Shown here piece after piece: positions 8,279-15,680 of a stretch of DNA of 64,000 bases. Under the pieces are notes generated by a model. It made no database searches, was not told the origin of the DNA, and saw only the letters and a program-made list of their open reading frames with translations. The DNA comes from Candidatus Edwardsiibacteriota bacterium (GTDB lineage Bacteria; Edwardsbacteria; AC1; EtOH8): contig JAGVNJ010000051.1 of assembly GCA_020053305.1 (NCBI GenBank), forward strand, positions 1-64,000, in the 5' to 3' direction. Each line of letters opens with the position of its first letter. The stretch's first letter is position 1. Both the position numbers and the translations under genes were made by a program.

Positions 8279-8605
8279 ACTTCGTTATATTTTTCTTCTC
8301 ACACTAAGCGTTGCACTGAGCTGGCCGAAGTGACCCAACGTTTCTCATTCGCGTGTCATTCCCGGCTTGATCGGGAATCCATACCCTATGTAAATAATCT
8401 CCATCCTTGATGCCCCATATAACCTTTCCGCCATTTCAAACACCGCTCGATAAAGTATTGGGCCTCTCAAATCTTTTCCACAATGATCAAATATCGTCCG
8501 GCATCCCGCCCAATATCTCAAACGCTTCCAATATTTCAAACACCGCCCAGCACACTATCAGGCTCCTCAAACAATCAAACGTCGCTGATCCCTCCGCTGG
8601 GATCC
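8279..8605. other. 327-bp spacer, no gene
   Basis: Contains a hairpin repeat 'ATTCCCGGCTTGATCGGGAAT' (about 8354-8374) and several copies of 'CAATATNTCAAAC' (8505-8560). A 'CTGAGCTGGCCGAAGTG' word (about 8316) is related to the 'TTCGACAGGCTCAGG' family found inside genes further on. No coding or RNA signal. Confidence 0.55.
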
Positions 8606-8953
8606 TCAAACATTCTCTTCATCTTTGCTTTTATGGACCTCCTCATCCATGGTTTGGTCCACCATCTCATCGAAACCATCCCCGGCCTCGTCTCCCAGTT
8701 CTTTTCCCATCTTCTTGGCCCATTTGGCAACGGAAGCAGGGTCGTTCTCGTCCAGCCCGGCAAAGGACGAGGGGTCGGCCAGCTTTTCCATCCGCCTCTC
8801 CTCGGACTGCGGGGTCCTGAAGCGGGACATGACCCGCTCCAGCTTTTCGCTCCCGCAATTGGGACACTGCGGTATACCGTAGGTCTTGGGATTGAGAATC
8901 AGCAGGCTGACCCTTTTATGGCAGCCCTGGCAGATGTATTCGTAGATCGGCAT
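8606..8953 (-). CDS. FmdB-type zinc-ribbon regulatory-like protein, copy 1 (complete)
   Basis: 115 residues from MPIYEYICQGC. This start is chosen over an in-frame TTG ten codons upstream because it matches the family and copy 2. The zinc ribbon CQGC ... CPNC (about residues 8-11 and 30-33) is followed by GSEKLERVMSRF. An acidic helical tail ends in DEEVHKSKDEENV. The family (FmdB/CxxC_CxxC_SSSS) is small and its function is poorly known. Nearly the same sequence recurs at 13862-14197 on the same strand, about 88% identical in DNA over about 260 bp. This copy keeps the full C-terminus but lacks the intact upstream TPR gene. Confidence 0.85.
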   Translation of the reverse strand: MPIYEYICQGCHKRVSLLILNPKTYGIPQCPNCGSEKLERVMSRFRTPQSEERRMEKLADPSSFAGLDENDPASVAKWAKKMGKELGDEAGDGFDEMVDQTMDEEVHKSKDEENV

Positions 8954-9030
8954 CTTTACAAACCGTCTTTCATCTTTTTCCAATCCTCATGGTGCGGTTA
9001 TTGTCGGTACTATTGAAAACAATTCTTTGC
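8954..9030 (-). pseudogene. remnant of the 3' end of the TPR gene
   Basis: Reading toward the fmdB copy, the last codons give EDWKKMKDGL-stop, matching QEWKKMKDSL-stop at the end of the intact TPR gene (14199-15680). Homology continues for about 75 bp ('GTCTTTCATCTT.TTCCA.TCCT...ATGGTGCGG' on the + strand) and then stops. This shows that the duplicated block is the TPR-fmdB junction, not fmdB alone. Confidence 0.75.
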
Positions 9031-9147
9031 CATAGTATGTGGGGTATCATAAAAAAGAACATCTCGGATTTGTCAAGAGAATGTCCGTATTTTTAAATAT
9101 TAAGAAAATAAGCATTTTAAAGAAAATTTTCCAAACAGGCTGCTTTT

Positions 9148-10371
9148 TTACTTTACCCAATCCGTAAAAAAGTATTTGAATTTATAAAAGAAACGCTCCA
9201 GCAATCGCAGTTCCTCAGTTATGATATCTGCTTTCCCCTGCATTCCTTGTTTGAAAACAATTTTTTTACTATAACTTGATTTTAACCCGTTTTTAAAACC
9301 AACATCTATGGCGTATTTATTTTCCCGGGATACCAAAGAAATATTTTCAACCAGTCCTTCCACCGAGCCGTATTCGGCATAAGGATAGCTGTCGAATTTG
9401 ATTTTTACCTTTTGAGAAACCTTAACTTTCCCGGAACTTGCCTGCGGCAGATATATCTTCCCAATAATATCATTACAATCAGGCACAATGGCCAACACTT
9501 CTTCTCCGGCGTTTACAAACTGATTGTCGCTCCAGAATTTAAAAAAAGAAACGTAGCCGTCAACCGGCGTTTTGAGGATGTACTGCTCTTCCCATATGGA
9601 CAACTGATTGATAAACTCAAGCGCGATCTTCTGGTATTCCACCAAGGTTATTTTATTAGTGATAATTTCTGTTTTGGCCTGTTCCAGGGTATACCGCTTT
9701 TGCAGGTAAGCGCTTTCGGACTTATTCCGATCCTCTTCGGAGATCAGCTGCTGCTTGAACAGGGTCTTGTCATTCTGGTGCTTCTTTTCTGAAATAAGGA
9801 GATCCCGGGCTAAAATATTTTTTTGCTGGACCAGCTTGCGGTTCAATTCTTTGTAATAAATTATTTGCGCCAGAACCGTTTTTATTTTATCGGCCTGGTA
9901 GTTGGCCTGGTTAAAATATTTGCCGGTAAAATAATTCTGGAGAAATCCGGTATAGTCGACCTGTTGCCGGCCGTGGTTCTTGTCGTTGACCTGTACGGAT
10001 GGCTCGCTGTCGGGCAGGGCGATAATATTTCTAAAAACCTCGATTTGCTTTTTGAACTCAAATATGTCGGGCATGCTATCGGGATTGGCAATGGTCGCCA
10101 GGTAGGTGTTTTTGGTTACATATTGATTTTCGCCGACAAATAATTTTAAAGTCCCGCTACTCTTGGCAATAACGCCGATGGGTGGATTTTTTGTGGTTAA
10201 AACTATAGTTGCAGTTATGGAATCAGGGTATTTTATAATCCAACTGATTGAAATTAAAATTAATATGGTTAAAAATATTACGGTTATTCCCCAGCGTATA
10301 ATCCAATGTGGAATATAACTGAGGATATCCTGCACCTCTTCGCTTCTTAACTCAAAGCGCGGTTCCGCCAT
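9148..10371 (-). CDS. HlyD-family membrane-fusion (adaptor) protein of a peptide exporter
   Basis: 407 residues. A short cytoplasmic N-terminus (EVQDILSYIPHWIIRWG) leads into one membrane segment (about 30-50, ITVIFLTILILISISWII). A biotinyl/lipoyl-like half motif (IGVIAKSSGTLKLFVGENQYVTKNTYLATI) follows, then a long coiled coil (about 150-270). The second half motif is YILKTPVDGYVSFFKFWSDNQFVNAGEEVLAIVP, and a beta-barrel region has YPYAEYGSVEGLVENIS. This is the architecture of adaptors that partner C39-peptidase ABC exporters in Bacteroidota-like bacteria. Its ATG overlaps the exporter stop (TAATG), so the two are translationally coupled. It is AT-rich compared with flanking genes. Confidence 0.88.
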   Translation of the reverse strand: MAEPRFELRSEEVQDILSYIPHWIIRWGITVIFLTILILISISWIIKYPDSITATIVLTTKNPPIGVIAKSSGTLKLFVGENQYVTKNTYLATIANPDSMPDIFEFKKQIEVFRNIIALPDSEPSVQVNDKNHGRQQVDYTGFLQNYFTGKYFNQANYQADKIKTVLAQIIYYKELNRKLVQQKNILARDLLISEKKHQNDKTLFKQQLISEEDRNKSESAYLQKRYTLEQAKTEIITNKITLVEYQKIALEFINQLSIWEEQYILKTPVDGYVSFFKFWSDNQFVNAGEEVLAIVPDCNDIIGKIYLPQASSGKVKVSQKVKIKFDSYPYAEYGSVEGLVENISLVSRENKYAIDVGFKNGLKSSYSKKIVFKQGMQGKADIITEELRLLERFFYKFKYFFTDWVK

Positions 10372-12560
10372 TACAATCCAAGCTCCAGTTGGTTTTTTAT
10401 TAAGTTATAATAGGATCCCCGGTTCTTGACGAGCTGGAGATGTGTGCCCTGTTCCAATATATGACCTTGATCCAAAACAACAATCTGGTCCGCTTTTTGT
10501 ACGGTACTCAGGCGATGCGCTATTATCACCACAGTCTTCCCTTTAAAAAATTCCTCAAGATGTTTTATGATCACGCTCTCGTTATTGGCATCCAAAGAAC
10601 TTGTGGCTTCGTCAAAAAGCAAGTAATCGGGGTCTTTATATACTGCCCGGGCAATCAGCAACCGCTGTTTTTGTCCCTGGGAAAGCCCGTGGCCGTCCTG
10701 TCCGACCTTGGTGGTATATGAAAGGGGAAGGGTCTCGATAAAATCCTGGATATTTGCCACCTTGACGGCATTAAGAAGTTTTTCGCGGTGGATGCTTTCA
10801 TCGCTCATCACGATATTTTTGGCGATGGTATCGGAAAATAAATATCCATCCTGCATAACGACGCCGCACTTCTGCCTCCACAGGCTGGTATTAAAACCCG
10901 ACAGGTTGATATCCCCCAGGCGTATTTCGCCCTCGGTGGGTTCGTAAAACTTAAGCAGCAGTTTCATCAGGGTGGTTTTTCCGCTTCCGCTGGGGCCGAC
11001 GATGGCGGTGACCTTCCCCTGGGGAATGCTTAAGTTCAGATCCTTCAGAACAAATTCGGACTGCGGGCCCTCGTATTGAAAACCCAGATTATTGACCGAC
11101 AAACTTCGGTCCGAAGGCATTATGGTAATCTTATCAATATCCGGGTCTTCCTCTTCTTTGTGAAGGTGAATCTCCTCCAATCGTTCCAGGCTCAACTTGG
11201 CATCCTGGGCCGTCTGGAAAAAGCCCATCAACTGGTCTATGGGGCTGTTCATCTGCCCCAGAATATAGGAGATGGCCAGCATCATGCCCAGGGTCATATG
11301 CCCCAAGATCACCTCCCGGGCCACTAAAAAGGTGATCAAAATATTTTTTAATTCGTTAAGAAACAAAGAGCCGGCCTGCTGGTACTGATTGATGGCCAAA
11401 CCCTTCATGTTGATTTTGAACAGCCCCGCCTGAATCCGTTCCCATTCCCAGCGCTTGGTTTTTTCGCTGTTATTGAGCTTGATCTCCGGCATGCCCTGGA
11501 TGAGTTGTATCAGGTTGCTCTGATTCTGGGATAGCTGGCGGAACCGTTTGTAATCCAGCTCGCTTCTTTTTTTCATAAATATCAGCACCCAGCCGATCAC
11601 CAAAACGCTGCCCACCACAAAAACTAACAATATTTTCAGGCTGTATACCGCCATAACAATGCTGAAGATGATCAAATTGACCATCGAGAAAAGCAGCCCC
11701 AATGTCGAGGAAGTGAGGAAATTTTCCACCCTTCGATGGTCTCCGATGCGCTGAAGAATGTCTCCGATGAACTTGGTATCAAAGAACGACAGCGGCAGTT
11801 TCATCAGTTTGATCAAAAAATCGGAGATGATCGAGATATTGACCCGGGTGCCGATATGCAGCAGGATCCATCCCCTTATCAGATCGACCGTGGTCCGGCT
11901 CAGGAACAGCATCAGCTGGGCGGCAAGGATGGTATATATAAATCCGATATTTTGGTTGCTTATTCCGAAATCCACCAAAGACTGGGTCAAAAAGGGAAAG
12001 ATTAATTGCAGCAGGCTGCCGGCCACCATTCCGATCAAAAGCTGGGTGATAAATTTGCGGTAGGGAAACAGGTAGGAAAAAAGAAAACGAAATCCCCGTT
12101 TGCTCTTTGGGGCTTCGTCATCTTTCTGATAAAAATGCGGGGTGGGCTCCAGCAAAAGAAGAATACCTTCGTTCTCTCCGGTGCCGATCCAGCCCTTTAA
12201 AAATTCATCCTTTCCATAGGTCAGCAGTCCGTGAGCCGGGTCGGCCACATATATCTTGTCTTTTTTGATCTTGTATATCACGATGAAATGGTTCTGCATC
12301 CAGTGGGCGATGGCCGGCAGGGTGGCTTCTTTTTTCAACTGCTCATAGGTGGCCTTGGCTCCAATGGTTCTAAAACCGATGGACTCGGCGGCATCGCTTA
12401 TTCCCAATAGGGATACCCCCTCCCGGGTGATGAAGGATTTGTTGCGCAAAAACTCCAGGGAGTATATCTTGCCGTAGTGCTTGGCGATCATCCTTAAACA
12501 GGACGGACCGCAATCCATGGCATCATACTGGTGATAAAAGGGAAAAGACAGTGGTTTCAT
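10371..12560 (-). CDS. peptidase-containing ABC exporter (C39 domain), double-glycine peptide processing and export
   Basis: 729 residues that both cleave leader peptides and export the cores. The C39 cysteine-protease domain is at 1-135: catalytic Cys17 in MDCGPSCLRMIA, His91 in QNHFIVIYK and Asp107 in VADPAHG. The six-helix membrane domain spans about 155-440. The ATPase domain (about 480-715) has Walker A GPSGSGKTT, signature LSQGQKQRLLIARA, Walker B YLLFDEATSSLD and H-loop IAHRLST. All catalytic residues are present, so it should be active. Its obvious substrates are the three GG-leader peptides encoded divergently 285 bp away. It is coupled to the HlyD-like gene downstream. No modifying enzyme is encoded in the island. 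Confidence 0.93.
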   Translation of the reverse strand: MKPLSFPFYHQYDAMDCGPSCLRMIAKHYGKIYSLEFLRNKSFITREGVSLLGISDAAESIGFRTIGAKATYEQLKKEATLPAIAHWMQNHFIVIYKIKKDKIYVADPAHGLLTYGKDEFLKGWIGTGENEGILLLLEPTPHFYQKDDEAPKSKRGFRFLFSYLFPYRKFITQLLIGMVAGSLLQLIFPFLTQSLVDFGISNQNIGFIYTILAAQLMLFLSRTTVDLIRGWILLHIGTRVNISIISDFLIKLMKLPLSFFDTKFIGDILQRIGDHRRVENFLTSSTLGLLFSMVNLIIFSIVMAVYSLKILLVFVVGSVLVIGWVLIFMKKRSELDYKRFRQLSQNQSNLIQLIQGMPEIKLNNSEKTKRWEWERIQAGLFKINMKGLAINQYQQAGSLFLNELKNILITFLVAREVILGHMTLGMMLAISYILGQMNSPIDQLMGFFQTAQDAKLSLERLEEIHLHKEEEDPDIDKITIMPSDRSLSVNNLGFQYEGPQSEFVLKDLNLSIPQGKVTAIVGPSGSGKTTLMKLLLKFYEPTEGEIRLGDINLSGFNTSLWRQKCGVVMQDGYLFSDTIAKNIVMSDESIHREKLLNAVKVANIQDFIETLPLSYTTKVGQDGHGLSQGQKQRLLIARAVYKDPDYLLFDEATSSLDANNESVIIKHLEEFFKGKTVVIIAHRLSTVQKADQIVVLDQGHILEQGTHLQLVKNRGSYYNLIKNQLELGL

Positions 12561-12702
12561 CTTATTAAATATGTAATAACAGTGCTATCCTTTTGTGGTT
12601 ATAGACATGGTGTAGTTTATCAAATGCCGGGATATTTTACAAGGGAAAAGTCCCTAAGCTCGGGAAATCTGAACAGCATATAGCTGTTTACTTAAACAAG
12701 TT

Positions 12703-12731
12703 ATTATAAAATAACCACTTAGAAATACCAA
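12703..12731 (-). promoter_or_regulatory. candidate promoter of the exporter-adaptor operon
   Basis: On the minus strand TTGGTA (12731-12726), a 17-base spacer and a perfect TATAAT (12708-12703), leaving a leader of about 140 bases. The inverted repeat ACAGC-ATATA-GCTGT (12673-12687) lies just downstream and could be an operator. Confidence 0.45.
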
Positions 12732-12765
12732 TGGCGAAATTATTGGTTGCTATCAAAAATAGTTA

Positions 12766-12795
12766 TTGACAATACAATCTTTAATTTAGTATAAT
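12766..12795 (+). promoter_or_regulatory. consensus sigma70 promoter of the peptide genes
   Basis: TTGACA (12766-12771), 18-base spacer, TATAAT (12790-12795). Both boxes are perfect. The predicted start near 12802 gives a leader of about 43 bases to the first peptide ATG. The surrounding DNA is very AT-rich. This suggests strong expression of the peptides relative to the exporter. Confidence 0.8.
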
Positions 12796-12844
12796 TTCCC
12801 AATAGTTTAAAACAATATATTTTTAAAAGAAAGGAGAAAAACAC

Positions 12845-12961
12845 ATGAAAGAACTGAACAGAGACGAGCTGTTAAAGGTATTGGGCGGCGAGGATATAGT
12901 CGAGCCGGATGAAACCGAAATAATATACGGCCGTGCGACTTCATATGGCAGCTACTATTAG
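12845..12961 (+). CDS. double-glycine leader peptide precursor 1
   Basis: 38 codons with ribosome binding site AAGGAG ten bases upstream. The leader MKELNRDELLKVLGG fits the L-x3-EL-x2-(I/V)-x-GG pattern cut by C39 peptidases. Cleavage after Gly15 would release a 23-residue core that starts EDIVEPDET and continues EIIYGRATSYGSYY. The core has no Cys, net charge about -5, and a Tyr/Ser-rich end. It is the first of three tandem copies with a 152-bp period and is read divergently from the exporter that should process it. A bacteriocin, a signalling peptide, or a precursor modified by an enzyme encoded elsewhere are all possible. I do not recognise the core. Confidence 0.85.
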   Translation: MKELNRDELLKVLGGEDIVEPDETEIIYGRATSYGSYY

Positions 12962-12996
12962 TTTTTAACCAAACCCATTTAACCAAAGGAGAAACA

Positions 12997-13113
12997 ATGA
13001 AAGAACTAAACAGGGACGAGCTGTTAAAGGTAAAGGGCGGCGAGGATATAGTCGAGCCGGATGAAACCGATTGGATACGGGGCCGCGGTACTTCATATAG
13101 TGACTTCTATTAG
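12997..13113 (+). CDS. double-glycine leader peptide precursor 2
   Basis: 38 codons, ribosome binding site AAAGGAGA upstream. Leader MKELNRDELLKVKGG: the residue before GG is Lys instead of the Leu of copy 1, unusual because a hydrophobic or small residue is common there. The core begins with the same EDIVEPDET, then diverges to DWIRGRGTSYSDFY. The constant leader and acidic half with a variable C-terminal half suggest duplication followed by selection on the tail. The 35-bp gap between genes is identical to the next one, apart from the base before the ATG. Confidence 0.85.
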   Translation: MKELNRDELLKVKGGEDIVEPDETDWIRGRGTSYSDFY

Positions 13114-13148
13114 TTTTTAACCAAACCCATTTAACCAAAGGAGAAACC

Positions 13149-13265
13149 ATGAAAGAACTAAACAGGGACGAGCTGTTAAAGGTAAAGGGCGGCGAGGATA
13201 TAGTCGAGCCGGATGAAACTGATATAGCCTACGGGCGGGCCACTTCCTATTCTAGTAATTACTAG
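13149..13265 (+). CDS. double-glycine leader peptide precursor 3
   Basis: 38 codons. Leader MKELNRDELLKVKGG, core EDIVEPDET then DIAYGRATSYSSNY and a TAG stop. Unlike copies 1 and 2, the 'TTTTTAACCAAACCC' sequence that normally follows the stop is missing. Foreign DNA (an FnIII-protein fragment) begins directly after TAG and happens to stay open in the same frame. I read the TAG as a true stop because all copies end in TAG. Confidence 0.85.
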   Translation: MKELNRDELLKVKGGEDIVEPDETDIAYGRATSYSSNY

Positions 13266-13746
13266 GGCGGCAAGGCATCCAACCACAATAATGTTTACCT
13301 TACATTCTCCATCGGCTCGTTAAGCAACGGCCTTCATCCCAGCACCGCTTCCGAACTGACCCGCCGGATACTGGCTTTCCAGGGCTTTAACGTGGAGCCC
13401 GAGCCGATAGTGGACCTGGTGGATTCGGTATATACCAGCACGATAGAAGGATCGGTGGAACTTTCCTGGACGGCCGTCAGTGATGACGCCCTGACTGAGG
13501 CCGCTTCTAAGTACTGGTTAAAATATTCCAAATATAACGTCTCTGCGTCAGATCTGGGCAAGATGAGTTCTGAAAGTGATTTTATAGATACCGGTTTTAC
13601 CTATTACCAGACCTGGACGCCGTTAACCCCTAAATCATTAGAAAAAAAATTCGTGGCTGGTTTGCCGCCGGGAGATACTTTAATTTTTAGCCTCAAAGCC
13701 GGTGATGAATCTTCGCCCGTCCGTTGGGGAATCTTGGGTAACGAGC
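13266..13746 (+). pseudogene. fragment of a secreted FnIII-domain protein, truncated at both ends
   Basis: Open in one frame from the peptide-3 stop, with no proper start (only an internal GTG at 13392). It encodes YLTFSIGSLSNG...ELTRRILAFQGF, which resembles the end of a secreted peptidase-associated domain. An FnIII domain follows (VELSWTAVSDDALTEAASKYWLKYS ... WTPLTPKSLEKKFVAGLPPGDTLIFSLKAGDESS ... GNEPG). At about 13747 the sequence becomes the tail of a peptide gene in another frame, and the open frame merely runs on to 13856 through a terminator. GC content is higher than in the peptide array. I infer a piece of a large secreted protein gene captured by recombination. Confidence 0.6.
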
Positions 13747-13776
13747 CGGGCTACTGCATATTCGAGCTACTATTAG
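13747..13776 (+). pseudogene. 3' remnant of a fourth peptide precursor gene
   Basis: In the frame ending at TAG 13774-13776 the codons give RATAYSSYY-stop, to be compared with RATSYGSYY-stop (copy 1) and RATSYSSNY-stop (copy 3). The following ACTTTAACCCA resembles TTTTTAACCAAA after copies 1 and 2. The match supports an original array of at least four units, the fourth overwritten by the FnIII fragment. Confidence 0.65.
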
Positions 13777-13794
13777 ACTTTAACCCAGATATTA

Positions 13795-13822
13795 GGGGCA
13801 ACCATTGGTTGCCCCTTTTTTT
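13795..13822 (+). terminator. intrinsic terminator of the peptide array
   Basis: Nine-pair stem GGGGCAACC-ATT-GGTTGCCCC followed by seven T. It lies 18 bases after the fourth-unit stop, so it is probably the native end of the peptide transcript. Confidence 0.85.
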
Positions 13823-13861
13823 GCTGTTTGTAACGTTGTTCGGCATGTGCAAATAAAATAA

Positions 13862-14197
13862 TTAGACATTAGTATTGTTAGGTGATAAAATCAATCGTTG
13901 TGAGGTTATGCCATATTGGAAGCGTGGCCGAGTGCCACCAAGCTCCCGGCCCATCTTCTTGGCCCATTTGGCCACCGAGGAGGGGTCGTTCTCGTCCAGC
14001 CCGGTAAAGGAAGACGGATCGGCCAGCCTTTCCATTCGCCTCTCCTCGGACTGCGGGGTTCTGAAGCGGGACATGACCCGCTCCAGCTTTTCGCTCCCGC
14101 AATTGGGACATTGCGGTGTCCCGTAGCTCTTGGGATTGAGGATCAGCAGACTAACCTTCTTTTTGCAGCCCTGGCAGATGTGTTCATAGATTGGCAT
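13862..14197 (-). CDS. FmdB-type zinc-ribbon protein, copy 2 (C-terminus replaced)
   Basis: 111 residues starting MPIYEHICQGCKKKVSLLIL. The zinc ribbon CQGC/CPNC and GSEKLERVMSRFRTPQSEERRMERLADPSSF match copy 1 (8606-8953). After KKMGRELG the homology ends abruptly, and the last 25 residues or so (TRPRFQYGITSQRLILSPNNTNV) come from unrelated island-edge DNA. It sits one base after the TPR gene stop, so it occupies the native operon position (acpS-nnrDE-TSUP-TPR-fmdB). The acidic C-terminal tail has been lost, so it may be only partly functional. Confidence 0.75.
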   Translation of the reverse strand: MPIYEHICQGCKKKVSLLILNPKSYGTPQCPNCGSEKLERVMSRFRTPQSEERRMERLADPSSFTGLDENDPSSVAKWAKKMGRELGGTRPRFQYGITSQRLILSPNNTNV

Positions 14198-14198
14198 T

Positions 14199-15680
14199 TT
14201 ATAAACTGTCTTTCATCTTCTTCCATTCCTGGGTGATGGTGCGGATGTCGATGGTGCTGTTTAAGAACTTATTTCTTTCCTCGGGGTCATGTATTTCCTG
14301 GGCTCTTTTTACCAGTTCCCGATAAGCCGTTTCCAGGCATTCCATAGACTGTTTCTCTCGTCCAACCGCTTTTAATATTTCATAGCGCTGAAAATAATAT
14401 TTTTCCAAAGCCACCTCAAAAACGTTTTGCTTCTTTAACAATTCCAAAGATTCGTCGGAATAATCCATGGCTGTTTTGGTATCACCCAATTTCAAATAAA
14501 CATTTGCCATATAAGAAAGGCCTAAAATTATAGCCGAATTAGATCCTATCTCCCGAGCCAAGGTTATCCCTTCCCGCCCGTACTCAATTGCTTCCCGACA
14601 GCGGCCAAGCAAGGTGCACAATTCTGAATTTTTTACCAGCGAATGACACAAGTAATCTTTGGCATTGATTTTACGGCTGAGGTCTATGGTCTCAAGGCTG
14701 TATTCCAGGGCCTTTTTATAGTCCTGTTTCATAGCCCAAAGGTCGGCCATATTATTCAGTTTTGATGCCTGGCCGTTAAGATTTCCTGTGGAGATGTCTA
14801 TCTGCAGTGCTTTTTCCAAATAGCTCAGGGCTTTATCATGATTTCCTAATATTCCTTCCATGACCGCCATGTTATTGAGCTTGGAAGCCTCGCCGGTTAT
14901 ATTTCCAATGGTCCGGTCTATGCCGACTCCTCTTTGGAGATAGGCCAGGGCCTCTTTATATTCGCTTCTTCTCAGTAATATCACGCCTATATTGTTTAAC
15001 ATAGTGCTTTGCTTTATCAAATCTCCCATTTTTTGAGATAGCGCGTAAGCTTGTTGATAAAGATCAAATGCTTCCTCGATCCGGTCCGTCCTCAGATAAA
15101 CACCGGCCACGTTGGACTTAACAGAGATCTGTCGCCTGACATCATTTTCCTTCTCGTATGTGTTCTGGGCCTGGCTATAATATTCCAGAGCCTGGGCATA
15201 TGAGCCTATCCTCCAACAAGTCAGCCCCAGGTCGCTGTTGACGTCGGCGGCCTTGATGTCATGGCCCAATTCGTTGAAGATCTCCAGCGCTTTCATTCGG
15301 TATTCCGTGGCGCCGGCATAGTCCGACAGATGATAGCTGGCCTCGCCCATCTGGTCGTACATCCGGGCCGTCCCCTCCCGGTCTCCCGATCCGACAGCCT
15401 GTTCCAGCCCTTTGCGAGAAAACTCCAGGGCTTCCTTATAATTGGCCCGATATACGGCCAGGGCCGAAAGATAGTAGCTGGCTTGGGAACCGTAGGATCT
15501 ATCAGCTTCCGCTAAAAGGCTGATGGACCGGGCCAGTTTTTCCGAACCCTGGCGGTCGGCGGTCACATCGTACACCTCCCACTGCCGCTGCCAAATGACG
15601 AACGGAATTTCATCCTCCAGGCTCGTCTTTCCCGGGAAATTCTTCGCGTTGCTTATTATCCAGCCTATTATCTTGCTCAT
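14199..15680 (-). CDS. tetratricopeptide-repeat protein
   Basis: 493 residues, almost all TPR units from about residue 45 to 450. Repeated patterns include SYHLSDYAGATEYRMKALEIFNELG, CWRIGSYAQALEYYSQAQNTYEKEN, LLRRSEYKEALAYLQRGVGIDRTIG and GNHDKALSYLEKALQIDISTG. Such repeats mediate protein-protein contacts, and this layout resembles the sensory TPR part of tetratricopeptide regulators, but no kinase, cyclase or HTH domain follows. No signal peptide, so cytoplasmic. The ATG overlaps the TSUP stop (ATGA), showing coupling within the acpS operon. A fragment of its 3' end is duplicated at 8954-9030. Confidence 0.85.
   Translation of the reverse strand: MSKIIGWIISNAKNFPGKTSLEDEIPFVIWQRQWEVYDVTADRQGSEKLARSISLLAEADRSYGSQASYYLSALAVYRANYKEALEFSRKGLEQAVGSGDREGTARMYDQMGEASYHLSDYAGATEYRMKALEIFNELGHDIKAADVNSDLGLTCWRIGSYAQALEYYSQAQNTYEKENDVRRQISVKSNVAGVYLRTDRIEEAFDLYQQAYALSQKMGDLIKQSTMLNNIGVILLRRSEYKEALAYLQRGVGIDRTIGNITGEASKLNNMAVMEGILGNHDKALSYLEKALQIDISTGNLNGQASKLNNMADLWAMKQDYKKALEYSLETIDLSRKINAKDYLCHSLVKNSELCTLLGRCREAIEYGREGITLAREIGSNSAIILGLSYMANVYLKLGDTKTAMDYSDESLELLKKQNVFEVALEKYYFQRYEILKAVGREKQSMECLETAYRELVKRAQEIHDPEERNKFLNSTIDIRTITQEWKKMKDSL

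Larger units (their letters stand above)
12845..13265 (+). repeat. tandem array of 152-bp peptide-gene units
   Basis: Three units start at 12845, 12997 and 13149, exactly 152 bp apart. Leader and first core half are almost identical in DNA. Changes cluster in the last 14 codons. A tail of a fourth unit survives at 13747-13786. Confidence 0.9.

Noticed and set aside
12845-13265. CRISPR-like array
   Set aside because: The 152-bp repeats are coding, longer than CRISPR units, and have no spacers of constant length; no cas genes.
13149-13746. Readthrough of the peptide-3 TAG into the in-frame FnIII fragment
   Set aside because: All peptide copies end in TAG and there is no readthrough signal; the shared frame has a one-in-three chance.
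13392-13856. GTG-started 154-residue gene with an FnIII domain
   Set aside because: The frame is open upstream to the peptide-3 stop, the GTG has no ribosome binding site, and the 3' part runs through a peptide-gene remnant and a terminator. It is a fragment rather than an intact gene.
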